Notes: generated by a model not told the origin, from the letters alone. 64,000 bases of DNA from Dactylosporangium aurantiacum (GCF_000716715.1 NZ_JNYJ01000027.1:40417-104416); one strand, 5' to 3'; positions 33,756 through 44,375 are shown, numbered from the stretch's first letter. A program made the numbers and translations.

Positions 33756-34541
33756 ATGCGTGGCACGTACATCGGCCGCGACCGGATGCTGATCGATCTG
33801 GTCTACGGCGGCATGCTCGTCGTCCCCGCCGACGACTACAGCCTCATGCCGGCGCTCACCACGCGGGGCGCGATCGAGCCGCCGCTGACGAAGTTCTTCG
33901 CCGGGCACGTGAAGGCCGGTCACACCATCGTCGACGTCGGCGCCAACGTCGGCTACTTCACCGTCCTGGCCGCGAAGCTGGTCGGCGCCGAGGGGCGCGT
34001 CATCGCGTTCGAGGCCAACCCGGTGACCTGCGACCTGCTCAAGGACAACCTGTCGCTGAACTGGCTGACCGACCACGACATCACGGTGCGCACCGAGGCG
34101 GCGTACTCGGACAACACGACCGTCAAGTTCCACGCCTCGGCGAAGTTCGTCGGCGACTCCTCCATCCAGGAGCGCCCGGCGCACGCGCACCGGCTCGACG
34201 AGATCACCATGATCGAGGTGCCGGCGGTGCGCCTCGACGACGCCCTCGCCGACCTGCCCGTCATCGACCTGCTGAAGATCGACATCGAGGGCGGGGAGTT
34301 CCACGCGTTCACCGGCATGATGAACCTGATCAAGGAGGACCGGATCCGGCGGATCGTGTTCGAGTGGAACGCGGTCATGCTCGGCGCCGACACCGAGCGC
34401 TTCGCCGCCCTGCTGCGCACCGTCCGCGACGAGTACGGTGGCGCGTTCCGCGCGCTCGACCAGGAGGGCCAGCCGACCCCGGTCGCGATCGACGACCTCG
34501 TCAAGGTGCCCTTCTACCCGTTCGCAGTCATCGAGCTGTAA
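33756..34541 (+). CDS. FkbM-family SAM methyltransferase
   Basis: 261 residues from ATG 33756, chosen for the AGGAG seven bases upstream; starts at 33723 or 33726 lack one. SAM motif VDVGANVGYF (about 60-69), acidic ribose residue in VIAFEANP, and the FkbM-specific LLKIDIEGGE (about 170). Family members O-methylate sugars or polyketides. No biosynthetic partner lies beside it, so the substrate is unknown. Confidence 0.87.
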   Translation: MRGTYIGRDRMLIDLVYGGMLVVPADDYSLMPALTTRGAIEPPLTKFFAGHVKAGHTIVDVGANVGYFTVLAAKLVGAEGRVIAFEANPVTCDLLKDNLSLNWLTDHDITVRTEAAYSDNTTVKFHASAKFVGDSSIQERPAHAHRLDEITMIEVPAVRLDDALADLPVIDLLKIDIEGGEFHAFTGMMNLIKEDRIRRIVFEWNAVMLGADTERFAALLRTVRDEYGGAFRALDQEGQPTPVAIDDLVKVPFYPFAVIEL

Positions 34542-34586
34542 AGCCGCCGCAGCTCACGTCATGACCTCCGCTGCGCTGCGGACCGC

Positions 34587-35240
34587 TCACAGCGCGGTCG
34601 GCGTGGTGACGGTGAACCGCGCCTCGACCTCCGCCCGCACCTGCTGCCGCTGCGGGTCCAGCTCCAGTGCCGGGCCGCCGCCGTACGCGTCGCGCGACTT
34701 GGCCGAAAAGCCCAGCGGCCGGCCGGCCCGAAAGGGCTGCGAGCCGCTGTCGAGTCCCGGGTCGGCCAGCTCCAGCAGCTCGACCACCTGCGCGCCGAGC
34801 GCGTCGGCGTACTCCTTGCCCCGGGCGATCGCGTCGGCGACCGCGTCCCGGCGCACCGCCCGGTACACCGGGCTGTCCGGCCGCAGCGACCACATCGGGC
34901 CGTGCACGTGCGTCTGGTCCTGGTTGGCGAGGGTCAGCATCAGCTCGCCCAGCGCCGCGAAGTCGTGCACCACCACGGTGGTCGCCACGCTGCCGGAGTA
35001 GGCGGTGACCTTCTCGCCCTTCTTCCCGGTCTCCGGGTGTACGTGCAGGCCACCGGTCTCCCGGCGCTCGATCGCCTCGCCGTGCCGGTCCAGCAGCGTC
35101 CGCAGCGCGTCGGACCGCTCCCGGAGCCGGGTCAGCACCGCCGGCCGGTCCTTGTCCCGCGCCACCACCACGACCGTGAACTCGGCCAGCTCCGGGTCGA
35201 CCTCCCGCAGCGCCTCACCTCGTACCGCCACCACCGTCAT
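34587..35240 (-). CDS. SIMPL-domain (DUF541) protein
   Basis: 217 residues from ATG 35240. SIMPL/DUF541 features: start VVAVRGEALREVDPELAEF, central DAVADAIARGKEYADALGA, and C-terminal EARFTV. No signal peptide is seen, unlike many periplasmic members. The ABC transporter stop overlaps its start by 4 bases (ATGA), so it is the last gene of the transporter operon; whether it serves transport is unknown. Confidence 0.8.
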   Translation of the reverse strand: MTVVAVRGEALREVDPELAEFTVVVVARDKDRPAVLTRLRERSDALRTLLDRHGEAIERRETGGLHVHPETGKKGEKVTAYSGSVATTVVVHDFAALGELMLTLANQDQTHVHGPMWSLRPDSPVYRAVRRDAVADAIARGKEYADALGAQVVELLELADPGLDSGSQPFRAGRPLGFSAKSRDAYGGGPALELDPQRQQVRAEVEARFTVTTPTAL

Positions 35241-37990
35241 GCGGCCAAGCCTATGTGGTGGCACGCGGCCCGGTGCGTGCCGCCGCCGGCGTCCGGCTCG
35301 GTGGCCTCGCAGGGCGCGCGCAGGGGTGCGGGCAGCGTCGCGTACAGGGGACACCGGGGGCGGAACCGGCAGCCGGTGGGGCGCACGTCGGCGGCGGGCG
35401 GGTCACCCGGCAGCAGGATCCGCTCCCGCCGCCGCTCGACCACCGGGTCGGGCACCGGCACCGCGGACAGCAGCGCCCGCGTGTACGGGTGCAACGGCCG
35501 GCCGAGCACGTCGGCGACCGGGCCCGTCTCGACGGTGCGGCCGAGGTACATGACGCTGACCACGTCCGCGATGCGGGCGACGACGGCCAGGTCGTGGGTG
35601 ACGAACAGGTACGCCAGGCCCAGCTCGGCCTGCAGGCGGGCGAGCAGGTCCAGCACCGCCGCCCGCACGGTGACGTCGAGGGACGACACCGGCTCGTCGA
35701 GCACCAGCAGGTCCGGCGCGACGCTGATCGCCCGGGCGATCGCGATGCGCTGCCGCTGCCCGCCGGAGAACTCGTGCGGGAACCGCCGGGCCGCGGCCGG
35801 GTCGAGGCCGACGAGGCGCAGCACCTGCGCGACCCGCGCCCGGGCCTGCGCCGCCGGGCGGCCCTGCGCGAGCAGCGGCTCGGCGACGGCGTCGCCGACC
35901 GGCAGGCGCGGGTCGAGGCTGGCGAACGGGTCCTGGAACACCAGCTGCATCCGGGCCCGCAGCGCGGCGCGTTCGGCGCCGGTGAGCCCGGCGGTGACGG
36001 GCCGGCCGAACAGCTCGATCGTGCCGCCCTCCGGCGGTCGCAGCCCGAGGATCTCCAGCAGCGTGGTGCTCTTGCCGCTGCCGGACTCGCCGACGAGCGC
36101 GTGGGTCTGGCCGGGGTGGACGGTCAGGTCGACGCCGTCGACGGCGTGGATGCTGCCGACCCGCCGGCGCAGGACCCGGCCGTGGTGGAGGCCGAAGGTG
36201 CGCCGCAGCCCGCGCACCCGCAGCACCGGCTCCCCGGCCGCCGGCCGCCGCGGGGTGACCGCCGCGTCCAGCCTGGGCTGCGCCCGCAGCAGCTCGCGGG
36301 TGTACGGCTCCTGCGGGTGCGCGTACAGCTGCCGCACCGGTGCCCGCTCGACGACCCGCCCGGCGCGCATGACGGCGACCTCGTCCGCCATCCCGGCGAC
36401 CACGCCGAGGTCGTGGCTGACCAGCACGAGCGCGGCGCCGGTGGCCTCGCGCACGTCGCGCAGCACGCGCAGGATCTGCGCCTGCACCGTGACGTCCAGG
36501 GCGGTCGTCGGCTCGTCGGCGAGGATGAGGTCGGGGTCGTTCGCGATGGCCATGGCGATCATCACGCGCTGCCGCATGCCGCCGGACAGCTCGTCCGGGA
36601 ACGCGCGGGCGCGCAGCTCCGGCGACGGGATGCCGACCAGGCGCAGCAGCTCGACCGCGCGGCGGCGGGCCTCGGCCCGGGACACGTCGCGGTGCGCGGT
36701 GACGGCCTCGGCGAGCTGGTCGCCGATGCGGTACACGGGCGTCAGCGCGGACAGCGAGTCCTGGAAGACGACGGCGGCGACGTTGCCGCGCAGCCGCCGC
36801 AGGTCGCGCGGTGCCGCGCCGACGACCTGCGTGCCGCCGAGCACGGCGCTGCCGGAGACGGCCGCGCCGGCGGGCAGCAGGCCCAGCGCCGCGAGCACCG
36901 TGACGGACTTGCCGGACCCGGACTCGCCGACGACGCCGAGGACCTGTCCACGGTGGACGGTGAGGTCGACCCCGTCGACGGCGGGCGGCCCGTCGCCGAA
37001 GCTGACCCGCAGGTCGCGGATCTCCAGCACGGCGCCGCCGTCCGCGGCGGCCGGCGGGGTGACCGGCCGGGGGAGCGGCGGCCGGGCGGGCCGGGAGCGG
37101 GGGTCGACGGCGTCGCGCAGCCCGTCGCCGACGAGGTTGACCGCGAGGACGAACACGACCAGCAGCCCGGCCGGGAAGAAGAACATCCACGGGTAGGTGA
37201 CGGCGGAGGGTGTACCGGCGGCGATGAGCGTGCCGAGCGAGACGTCGGGCGGCTGGACGCCGAAGCCGAAGTAGGACAGCGACGTCTCGGTCATGACGGC
37301 CGCGCCGACGGCCAGGGTCGCGTCGATGATGAGGAACGACGCGGTGCTGGGCAGGACGTGCCGCACGATGATGCGCGGCGCGGACACGCCCATGAACCGG
37401 GCCGCCCGCACGAACGGCAGCTCCTTGAGCGAGATCGTCAGCGACCGCACGACCCGGGCCGACACCATCCAGCCGAAGACCGCGAGGAGCCCGACGAACG
37501 CGACCCAGCCGCCGCCGCGCAGCCGCGGCGACACGATGGCGATGATGAGGAACGACGGGAAGACCAGCAGCAGGTCCACGACGAGGACCAGGCCGCGTTC
37601 GGCCCAGCCGCCGAGGTAGCCGGCGACGGCGCCGACCACGGCGGCGAGGGTGGTCGCGACGACGGCGACGGCGAGTCCGATGAGCAGCGACTTCTGCAGC
37701 CCGCGCACGGTCTGGGCGAACACGTCCTGCCCGATGGCGTTGGTGCCCCACCAGTGCGCCGCCGAGGGCGCGGCGCGCAGCGCGGTGTAGTCGATCTCGC
37801 TGTACGCCCAGTGGGTGAGGTGCGGCCCGGCGAACGCGAGCACGAACAGCAGCAGCACGACCAGGGCGCCGGCGCCGGCGGAGCGGTCGCGGCGGAACCG
37901 GCCGGCGACGACCCGCACCCTGGTCGGCGCGCGGCCGGCGTCGGTGTGGTCGGCAAGGTCTGCCAGCTCGGCGGCGAGCGGGTCAGCCAC
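35237..37990 (-). CDS. Peptide/nickel-type ABC transporter: permease fused to two ATPases
   Basis: 917 residues from GTG 37990. Residues about 1-300 are a DppC-type permease (N-terminal TM, EAA loop VRAARFMGVSAPRIIVRHVLP). Residues about 325-575 are a first ATPase (Walker A GESGSGKSV, signature LSGGMRQRV, Walker B LILADEP). Residues about 595-917 are a second ATPase (GESGSGKST, FSGGQRQRI, LLVLDEP) with the oligopeptide-type C-terminal tail CRFRPRCPLY. In most bacteria these are three genes (dppC, dppD, dppF). The start overlaps the DppB-like stop by 8 bases. Substrate is probably a peptide or similar small solute. Confidence 0.93.
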   Translation of the reverse strand: MADPLAAELADLADHTDAGRAPTRVRVVAGRFRRDRSAGAGALVVLLLFVLAFAGPHLTHWAYSEIDYTALRAAPSAAHWWGTNAIGQDVFAQTVRGLQKSLLIGLAVAVVATTLAAVVGAVAGYLGGWAERGLVLVVDLLLVFPSFLIIAIVSPRLRGGGWVAFVGLLAVFGWMVSARVVRSLTISLKELPFVRAARFMGVSAPRIIVRHVLPSTASFLIIDATLAVGAAVMTETSLSYFGFGVQPPDVSLGTLIAAGTPSAVTYPWMFFFPAGLLVVFVLAVNLVGDGLRDAVDPRSRPARPPLPRPVTPPAAADGGAVLEIRDLRVSFGDGPPAVDGVDLTVHRGQVLGVVGESGSGKSVTVLAALGLLPAGAAVSGSAVLGGTQVVGAAPRDLRRLRGNVAAVVFQDSLSALTPVYRIGDQLAEAVTAHRDVSRAEARRRAVELLRLVGIPSPELRARAFPDELSGGMRQRVMIAMAIANDPDLILADEPTTALDVTVQAQILRVLRDVREATGAALVLVSHDLGVVAGMADEVAVMRAGRVVERAPVRQLYAHPQEPYTRELLRAQPRLDAAVTPRRPAAGEPVLRVRGLRRTFGLHHGRVLRRRVGSIHAVDGVDLTVHPGQTHALVGESGSGKSTTLLEILGLRPPEGGTIELFGRPVTAGLTGAERAALRARMQLVFQDPFASLDPRLPVGDAVAEPLLAQGRPAAQARARVAQVLRLVGLDPAAARRFPHEFSGGQRQRIAIARAISVAPDLLVLDEPVSSLDVTVRAAVLDLLARLQAELGLAYLFVTHDLAVVARIADVVSVMYLGRTVETGPVADVLGRPLHPYTRALLSAVPVPDPVVERRRERILLPGDPPAADVRPTGCRFRPRCPLYATLPAPLRAPCEATEPDAGGGTHRAACHHIGLAA

Positions 37991-38978
37991 GGCCGCCGCC
38001 GAGGCGGACGCGGGGGTCGAGCACGGCGTGCAGCACGTCGGCGAGCAGGCCCGCGAGCAGCACCGTGACCGCGGCGAACAGGTTGACCGCGACGACCGCG
38101 TTGACGTCGTTGTTGTTGACCGAGTCGATGAACCATTCGCCCATGCCGTGCCAGCCGAAGATCTTCTCGGTGAACGTGGCGCCGGTCAGCACGCCGAGGA
38201 ACCCGAACGAGAAGAACGTCGACATCGGGATGAGCGCGGTGCGCAGCCCGTGCTTGACCAGGGCGGCGCGGCGGGACAGGCCCTTGGCCTCGGCGGTGCG
38301 CAGGTAGTCGGCGCCGAGGACGTCGAGCATGGCGCTGCGCTGGTACCGGCTGTACGTGGCGACCGCGACGAGCCCGATCGACAGCGTCGGCAGCAGCAGG
38401 TGCCCGGCCCGGTCGGCGAGCACGGTCAGGGCGGAGCCGGTCAGCCCCGGCGTCGACTCGCCGGTGAACGCGACGAGCTGCCGGCCGCTGGCCTGGTTCG
38501 CGGCCAGCGCGGCGATCTTGAGCAGCAGCGCGACCAGGAACGTCGGCATCGACAGCAGCAGAAACGCGACCAGGGTGAAGGTGCGGTCGCTGAGCCGGTA
38601 CTGCTTGACGGCGCTCCACGCGCCGGCGGCGACCCCGGCGCCGATGCCCAGCGCGGTGCCGAGCACCAGCAGCCGCAGGCTGACCCCGACGCGCCGGCCG
38701 AACTCGGCGTTGACGGAGGTGCCGGTGATGCTGACGCCGAGGTCGCCGCGGGCGGCGCGGGCCGCCCAGCCGGCGAACCGCGCGGTGACCGGCTGCCGGT
38801 CGTCGAGGCCGACGGCGCGCAGCTGCCGGTCGACCTGCTCGGCCGGCGGCGGGGGGACCCGCGCCTGGAAGTACGCGCGCGGCGACAGGGCGGTCGCCGC
38901 CAGCAGATAGGACAAGAAGGCGGCCGACAGCAGCAGCACGACGTAATACGCCAGACGTCGGGCAAGAAAGCCGAGCAC
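37983..38978 (-). CDS. DppB-type ABC transporter permease
   Basis: 331 residues, GTG 38978 with GGAGG just upstream. N-terminal TM helix FLARRLAYYVVLLLSAAFLS, a long extracytoplasmic loop, then five helices with the EAA loop DYLRTAEAKGLSRRAALVKH. Pairs with the DppC part of the downstream fusion protein to form the membrane channel. Divergent from the solute-binding lipoprotein gene. Confidence 0.9.
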   Translation of the reverse strand: MLGFLARRLAYYVVLLLSAAFLSYLLAATALSPRAYFQARVPPPPAEQVDRQLRAVGLDDRQPVTARFAGWAARAARGDLGVSITGTSVNAEFGRRVGVSLRLLVLGTALGIGAGVAAGAWSAVKQYRLSDRTFTLVAFLLLSMPTFLVALLLKIAALAANQASGRQLVAFTGESTPGLTGSALTVLADRAGHLLLPTLSIGLVAVATYSRYQRSAMLDVLGADYLRTAEAKGLSRRAALVKHGLRTALIPMSTFFSFGFLGVLTGATFTEKIFGWHGMGEWFIDSVNNNDVNAVVAVNLFAAVTVLLAGLLADVLHAVLDPRVRLGGGRG

Positions 38979-39076
38979 AACACCTCCAATTCATGAGTAT
39001 CGTATCGATGAACGTATCAGAAGATGTATACATAGATGATCTGCAAAGTGGGATGCATGATGGGGAGGCGGGTTCG
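38979..39076. promoter_or_regulatory. Divergent promoter region of the ABC transporter
   Basis: 98 unusually AT-rich bases between the permease and binding-protein genes, with repeated GTATC/GATAC-type words (TATCGTATCGATG, ACGTATCAG) and a TGTATACAT palindrome at about 39025-39033 that could be a -10 or an operator. Exact promoters were not assigned. Confidence 0.45.
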
Positions 39077-40738
39077 ATGAGGAGCTCCACCGCGCTGGGG
39101 GCCGCCGTGCTCCTGCTGGCCGGCACGCTCACGGCGGGCTGCGGCGGCGCCGGCACCCCGGTCAAGCAGGGCGAGCAGCCGAAGACCGGCAGCGCCGACA
39201 TCAACCCGAAGCCGCGCGACACCCTGCGCAAGGGCGGCACGCTGCGGCTGTCGATCCAGCAGTGGATCACCCAGTACAACGTGGGGCAGACCGACGGCAC
39301 GCAGGGCGACGGCGCCTCGATCCTGGCGCTCACCCAGCCCGCGCTGTGGTTCCTCGACGACAACGGGGTGCCGTCGGCGAACCCCGACGTCCTCGCCGGC
39401 GCCGAGGTCAGCACCGACGGCGGCACGCAGGTCGTCACGTACCGGCTGAACCCGCGGGCGACCTGGTCGGACGGCACCCCGGTCACCTGGCAGGACTTCG
39501 CCACCCAGTGGAAGACCCGCAACGGCACCGACGAGCGGTTCCAGGTCGCCTCCACCACCGGCTACGACGCCATCGCCGCCGTCGAGCGCGGCGCCGACGA
39601 CCGGACGGCGAAGGTGACGTTCAAGGCGCCGTACGCGGACTGGCAGGCACTGTTCGACCCGCTGCTGCCCGGCGCCGCGCTGGACACGCCGGAGGAGTTC
39701 AACACCGGCTGGATCGAGAAGATCCCGGTGTGGGGCGGCCCGTGGAAGCTCGGCACCGCCGACAAGACCGCCCAGACGATCACCGTCGTGCCGAACGAGC
39801 GGTACTGGGGCACCAAACCGCTGCTGGACTCCGTCGTCTTCCGCGCCCTGGACGCGGCGGCGATCACCGACGCCTACCTGAACAACGAGATCGACCAGGC
39901 GCCGGGCCGGGAGGCGGACGCGTACCGCCGCCTCGCGAGCGCCGCGAACTCGGTCATCCGTACCGGCGGGCGCTGGGACGAGACGCAGCTGACGGTCGGC
40001 CACAACGGCCCCCTCGCCGACGAGCGGGTCCGCCAGGCCGTCGCCAACGCGATCGACCGCGCCGCCCTGGCCGCCGCGCAGTCCGCCGGCCTGCCGTTCA
40101 AGGTGAACACCATCGGCAACCACTTCTTCATGCCGAGCCAGCACGGGTACCGCGACAACAGCGGCGACGCGGGCCGCTTCGACCTCGCCCGGGCCCGCCA
40201 GCAGCTCGACCAGGCCGGCTGGGCGGCCGGCGCCGACGGCAGGACCCGCACCAAGGACGGCACCACGCTCAAGCTCGTCTACGTCGTCAACGCCCGCGGC
40301 AGCACCGACCTGCCGCAGCTCGTGCAGAACATGCTCGCCCAGGCCGGCATCACCGTCGAGCTGCGCAAGGTGCCGAGCAACGACTTCTTCGCCAAGTACG
40401 TCAACGTCGGCGCGTTCGACCTCACCTCGTTCCGCAACGTCGACAACATCTTCCCGTCGCTGCTGTTCCCCGTGTACCGCAGCGACGGCGAGCAGAACTA
40501 CGGCAAGGTCGGCTCACCCGAGATCGACAAGCTGCTCGAGCAGGCCGGCGCCGAGACCGACCGGACGAAGGCCGTCGACCTGCTCAACCAGGCCGACGCG
40601 CTGCTGTGGCGGGCCGGGCACTCGGTGCCGCTGTTCCAGACGCCGCAGATCTCCGCGGTGCGCCCCGGCCTGGCCAACTTCGGCGCCTTCGGCCTGCGCG
40701 GCGACCGGCAGTACGTGGACGTCGGCTGGACCGCCTGA
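39077..40738 (+). CDS. ABC transporter solute-binding lipoprotein (family 5)
   Basis: 553 residues from ATG 39077, which has GGGGAGG upstream; the longer frame from 38993 adds a non-signal leader. Signal peptide with lipobox LTAGC (Cys about 20), KGGTLRLSIQQWITQYN, YRLNPRATWSDGTPVTWQDF and the typical FGVKFS-like body of family 5 (oligopeptide/dipeptide) binding proteins. It captures substrate outside the membrane for the divergently encoded permease/ATPase. Confidence 0.9.
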   Translation: MRSSTALGAAVLLLAGTLTAGCGGAGTPVKQGEQPKTGSADINPKPRDTLRKGGTLRLSIQQWITQYNVGQTDGTQGDGASILALTQPALWFLDDNGVPSANPDVLAGAEVSTDGGTQVVTYRLNPRATWSDGTPVTWQDFATQWKTRNGTDERFQVASTTGYDAIAAVERGADDRTAKVTFKAPYADWQALFDPLLPGAALDTPEEFNTGWIEKIPVWGGPWKLGTADKTAQTITVVPNERYWGTKPLLDSVVFRALDAAAITDAYLNNEIDQAPGREADAYRRLASAANSVIRTGGRWDETQLTVGHNGPLADERVRQAVANAIDRAALAAAQSAGLPFKVNTIGNHFFMPSQHGYRDNSGDAGRFDLARARQQLDQAGWAAGADGRTRTKDGTTLKLVYVVNARGSTDLPQLVQNMLAQAGITVELRKVPSNDFFAKYVNVGAFDLTSFRNVDNIFPSLLFPVYRSDGEQNYGKVGSPEIDKLLEQAGAETDRTKAVDLLNQADALLWRAGHSVPLFQTPQISAVRPGLANFGAFGLRGDRQYVDVGWTA

Positions 40739-40946
40739 TGCCGCGCCCTCGCGGCGCCGCTTCGTCCTACCGGCATGCCCTTGACCGCCGGCCGGCCGTC
40801 CGGGACGGGCCGGGCGGAGACGCCGGCGTCGGGCCGGGACGCGTCGAGCGGCACCTGCGTCCCGCCCCGCGCGGCGCGCCGCTCCCGGACGGGTGCACGC
40901 CCGGTTCGTCGCCGGCGAACGGCACCTTCGTCCAGCCGGCGCCCCG

Positions 40947-41861
40947 TCAGGCCGGCGCGTTGCGGACGAGTCGCTGCGGTGCCGGTCCGGTGAGCAGGTC
41001 CAGCACGACCGCCAGGGGAGGCCAGGCGCGGCGGCCCCGCCGGGTGACGGCGAACGCGCGCAGCCGCACGTCGGGGCGGCGCAGCGGGGCCAGCGCGACA
41101 CCGGCGGCGGTGGGCTGGTCGGCGGGGAGCAGCCCGACCCCGAGCCCGGCCACGATCAGGTCCTGGAGCAGCTCCAGGCTGTCCGCGCGGTGCGCGATCC
41201 GCGGCGTGTAGCCGGCCATCGAGGCGACGGTGCGCACCACGTCCTCGTCCGCGGTGTTGCGCGAGTTGACCAGCCAGCTCGCGTCGCGGAACGCCCGGAA
41301 CACCGCCAGGGCGTCACCGTCCACGCCTGCCCCGGCCGGCACCCCGAGGCTCCATCGGGCGCTCCACAGTGGACTGGCTTCCACCGTGTCCGGGAAGCCG
41401 GACGGTGCGAGGTTGTAGTCGTACGTGAGCGCCAGGTCGACCTCGTCGGCGGCGAGCAGCTGCAGCGCCTCGGCCGGCTCGTGCTCGTGGATCTGCACGC
41501 GCAGCCGCTCGTGGCGGGCGGGCAGCGCCGCGACGATCGGCAGCAGCGACCGGCGGATCGCGGTGGCGAACCCGGCGACCCGCACCGTGCCGGCCGGCTC
41601 CGCGGACGGGTCCAGGTCGAGCCGGGCGGCCTCGACCGCGGCCAGGATCGTCACCGCGTGACCGGCCAGCCGCCGCCCCGCCGGGGTCAGCCGCACCCGC
41701 CGCCCGTCCGGCTCGATCAGCGCGGTGCCGGCCTCCTTCGCCAGGACGGCGAGCTGCTGCGACACGGTCGACGTGGTGGTGCCGAGCTCCTCGGCGACCT
41801 CCCGCATCGAGCCCAGCCGGGCCAGCTCGGCGAGCAGCAGCAGGCGGTCATTGTTCAGCAT
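40947..41861 (-). CDS. LysR-family transcriptional regulator
   Basis: 304 residues from ATG 41861 (a second ATG at 41879 is possible). N-terminal [23 protein letters not shown] (about 16-35), followed by an inducer-binding domain. It is divergent from an EamA exporter across 66 bases, the common LysR plus EamA arrangement, so it probably controls that exporter. Confidence 0.88.
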   Translation of the reverse strand: MLNNDRLLLLAELARLGSMREVAEELGTTTSTVSQQLAVLAKEAGTALIEPDGRRVRLTPAGRRLAGHAVTILAAVEAARLDLDPSAEPAGTVRVAGFATAIRRSLLPIVAALPARHERLRVQIHEHEPAEALQLLAADEVDLALTYDYNLAPSGFPDTVEASPLWSARWSLGVPAGAGVDGDALAVFRAFRDASWLVNSRNTADEDVVRTVASMAGYTPRIAHRADSLELLQDLIVAGLGVGLLPADQPTAAGVALAPLRRPDVRLRAFAVTRRGRRAWPPLAVVLDLLTGPAPQRLVRNAPA

Positions 41862-41927
41862 TTTCGAACGGTACCTCAACGAATCTCACGTGGACGTGGA
41901 CAGTCGGGATGCCGTGTACTTGCTGGC

Positions 41928-42902
41928 ATGTTCGCCGCGATCGCCTCCATGATCTGCATCCAGCTCGGGCTGGCCGCGTCCGTCGGCCTGTTCGACAGCG
42001 TCGGCCCGTCCGGCGCCGTCTGCCTGCGCCTCGCCTGCGCCGCGCTGCTGCTGCTCGCGCTGGTCCGGCCGCGGCCGCGCGACTTCACCCGGGCCAGTAT
42101 CCTGGCCACCGTCGCCCTCGGCGTGGTCACCGCCGCCCTGACGTTGACGTTCATGGCTGCCGTCGCGCGGCTGCCGCTCGGCACCGCCAGCGCCCTGGAG
42201 TTCCTCGGCCCGCTCGCGGTCGCGGCGGTGCGCGGCCGCGGCGCCGCCGTGCTCTGGCCGGTGCTCGCCGCCGGCGGCGTGCTGCTGCTCACCGAGCCGT
42301 GGCACGGCGGCACCGACCCGGCGGGCGTCGCGTTCGCCCTGGCCGCCGCCGCGTGCTGGGCCGGGTACATCCTGCTGACCCAGCACGTCGGCGACCACGT
42401 CAGCGGCTACGCCGGCCTGGCCGTCTCCACCGCCGTCGCCGGCCTCGTCGCGGCGGCCGTGGCGGGCCCGTCCGTCGCCGCCGGCCTCACCTGGCCCGTG
42501 CTGGCCGCGGGGTTCGGCCTGGCCGTGCTGCTCGCCGTCGTGCCGTTCAGCCTGGAGATGTACGCCCTGCGCCGGCTCACCGCCGGCGCCTTCGGCACCC
42601 TGATGAGCCTCGAGCCGGCGATCGCGCTGCTCGTCGGCGGGGTGCTGCTGCACCAGGCGCCCGGCCCGCTCGCCGTGCTCGGCGTCGGGCTGGTGGTGGC
42701 GGCCGGGATCGGGGCCGCCCGCACCGGCGCCCGCCAGCCTTCCGGCTCGCTGCCGCCTTCCGCGGGCGGTGCCGGGTCAGGGGCCGTACATCCTGAGCGT
42801 GGAGCCGTCGGTGAGGTACAGCCGCCCGCCGGTGACGACGGCGTGCCCGCTCGCATGGTCGAACCGGCCTGCGCCGGGCACGTCCCCGCCGGTGACCGGT
42901 GA
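41928..42902 (+). CDS. EamA/DMT-family transporter (RhtA-like exporter)
   Basis: 324 residues from ATG 41928, the first start available in frame. Ten hydrophobic helices form two EamA repeats; the second contains [21 protein letters not shown], a typical motif of amino-acid/metabolite exporters. The last 40 residues are hydrophilic and run antisense over the 3' end of the beta-propeller gene (126-base convergent overlap), so this tail may be dispensable. Confidence 0.87.
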   Translation: MFAAIASMICIQLGLAASVGLFDSVGPSGAVCLRLACAALLLLALVRPRPRDFTRASILATVALGVVTAALTLTFMAAVARLPLGTASALEFLGPLAVAAVRGRGAAVLWPVLAAGGVLLLTEPWHGGTDPAGVAFALAAAACWAGYILLTQHVGDHVSGYAGLAVSTAVAGLVAAAVAGPSVAAGLTWPVLAAGFGLAVLLAVVPFSLEMYALRRLTAGAFGTLMSLEPAIALLVGGVLLHQAPGPLAVLGVGLVVAAGIGAARTGARQPSGSLPPSAGGAGSGAVHPERGAVGEVQPPAGDDGVPARMVEPACAGHVPAGDR

Positions 42903-44015
42903 CAGGATCCGCAGCGGGCGCCCCTCGACCGTGACGTAGAGCAGCCCGCCCGCGCGGACCGGCCGTCCCACCGCCCCGGGCAGCGTCCGGCTCCACAGTC
43001 TCGTGCCGCGACCGGCGTGCAGGGCGGTCAGGGTGCCGCCGGCGGCCGCGTACACCCGCCGCCCGTCGATCGCGACGTCCTCCGCGGTGCCGGGCCGCCG
43101 CCACGCGATCCCGCCGTCGCCGGCCCGGATCGCCACCAGCCCGGTCAGGTCGCCCTGCCCCACCGGGTCGGGCACCGCGACGAACCGGTCCCCGCTCGCG
43201 GCCCGCGGTGTCCACCGCACCTTCGTGCGCCAGAGCTCCCGCCCGCCGCCGACGGTCACCGCGGCGGTGCCGTGCGCGTCGTGCAGCAGCACCCGCCCCG
43301 CGGCCGACACCGGCCCGGCGAGGACGGCCCCGGCGCGGCTCCACCGCCGCCCGCCGTCCCGCCCGCGGTACGCGATGACCGTGTCCTCGTTCGTCATCGT
43401 GGCCCACCCCGAGGCGACGACGGTGCCGGCGTCCACGACCAGCTCGTTGACCGGCGGCTCCTGCACCACGTGCCAGCGGCGCGCCCCGGTGGCGGCGTCC
43501 AGCGCGTACAGGTGCCCGTCGGGGTCACTGTTCGCGTAGCAGCTCGTGCCGGCCACGATGAGCAGACCGTCGCTGACCACCAGCGTGCGGAAGTCGGCGC
43601 TGTCGAGGATCTCCGGGTCCCGCCAGATCCGCCTGCCGGTGGCCGCGTCGAGGGCGGTGACCCCTTCGCCGTCCAGGATGTACACCCGCCCGCCGGCCAC
43701 CAGCGGCGGCGGCAGCGCGGGGGCGCACCCTTCGGCCCCGGCCGCCGGCGTGACCGCCCACCGCTGCCGGAGCCGCCCGACACTACCGGCGTTGATGCCA
43801 CGCTCCCCGGGGTTGTAACCACTGTTCCCAGCGTCGAACCCGTCGTGCGTCCAGCCCTCGCCGCGCCCCGCTGCGCTTGGTGCTGCGCCTTGTGGCGCGC
43901 CGTGTGGGGCGCCGTGTGGGGCGCTTTGTGGGGCGGCAGTGCTTTGCGGCGCGGCGCCGCCGACGATGACAGCGACGAGTGCCAGCGCGGCGACCCGCGC
44001 CAAACCCCATGGCAT
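42777..44015 (-). CDS. Secreted PQQ-like beta-propeller protein
   Basis: 412 residues from ATG 44015 with GGGAG upstream. Signal peptide about 1-27, then an Ala/Pro/His/Gly-rich linker encoded by a GTGGGGCGCC-type repeat (about 43880-43940). The remainder is a beta-propeller of repeated blades such as [19 protein letters not shown] and [13 protein letters not shown]. No PQQ-ligand set or catalytic residues seen, so a structural or binding role is likely. Confidence 0.85.
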   Translation of the reverse strand: MPWGLARVAALALVAVIVGGAAPQSTAAPQSAPHGAPHGAPQGAAPSAAGRGEGWTHDGFDAGNSGYNPGERGINAGSVGRLRQRWAVTPAAGAEGCAPALPPPLVAGGRVYILDGEGVTALDAATGRRIWRDPEILDSADFRTLVVSDGLLIVAGTSCYANSDPDGHLYALDAATGARRWHVVQEPPVNELVVDAGTVVASGWATMTNEDTVIAYRGRDGGRRWSRAGAVLAGPVSAAGRVLLHDAHGTAAVTVGGGRELWRTKVRWTPRAASGDRFVAVPDPVGQGDLTGLVAIRAGDGGIAWRRPGTAEDVAIDGRRVYAAAGGTLTALHAGRGTRLWSRTLPGAVGRPVRAGGLLYVTVEGRPLRILSPVTGGDVPGAGRFDHASGHAVVTGGRLYLTDGSTLRMYGP

Positions 44016-44109
44016 GGTGGTGCTCCCTCGGTCTGCACCGGGGGGCGGGCGACTGACACCGCAACCCTACCCGCCACTCTCGGACAAACCCGGCATTTCC
44101 CCACCGCCG

Positions 44110-44373
44110 TCAGCGCAACGTGTACGCCCACTTCGCGGTGCACCAGCTGTACCCCGGACGAACGATCGTGCCGTCCCGCCGCTCCACAACGGGCGTCGTC
44201 CGCTCGAGCCGCAGGGTGTCCCCGGCCCACAGGAACAGCGCCCGATCCAACGTGATCAGGTAGCACGTCTCGTCGACCAGGATGTCCCGGACCAGCAGAT
44301 GCCTCGGGGCCACGATCCGGTCACCGGCCAGCTGCACCCGCCCATCGTGCCACGCCACCGACCAGCCGAGCAC
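44110..44373 (-). pseudogene. C-terminal fragment of an unknown protein, 5' end lost
   Basis: 87 residues with plausible beta-rich protein composition (VRDILVDETCYLITL, GYSWCTAKWAY). No family recognised. The coding-like sequence stops abruptly at about 44375, just where the plus-strand CHAP-RCC1 frame begins without a start codon. It looks like the surviving 3' part of a gene cut at that junction. GTG 44373 could by chance serve as a start. Confidence 0.4.
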
Positions 44374-44375
44374 CC

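Noticed and set aside
38993..39076. N-terminal extension of the solute-binding lipoprotein
   Set aside because: The added residues are acidic and would bury the signal peptide; ATG 39077 has the better ribosome site.
40739..40946. A small gene between the binding protein and the LysR gene
   Set aside because: No frame shows protein-like codon use or a ribosome site; it is an ordinary convergent gap.
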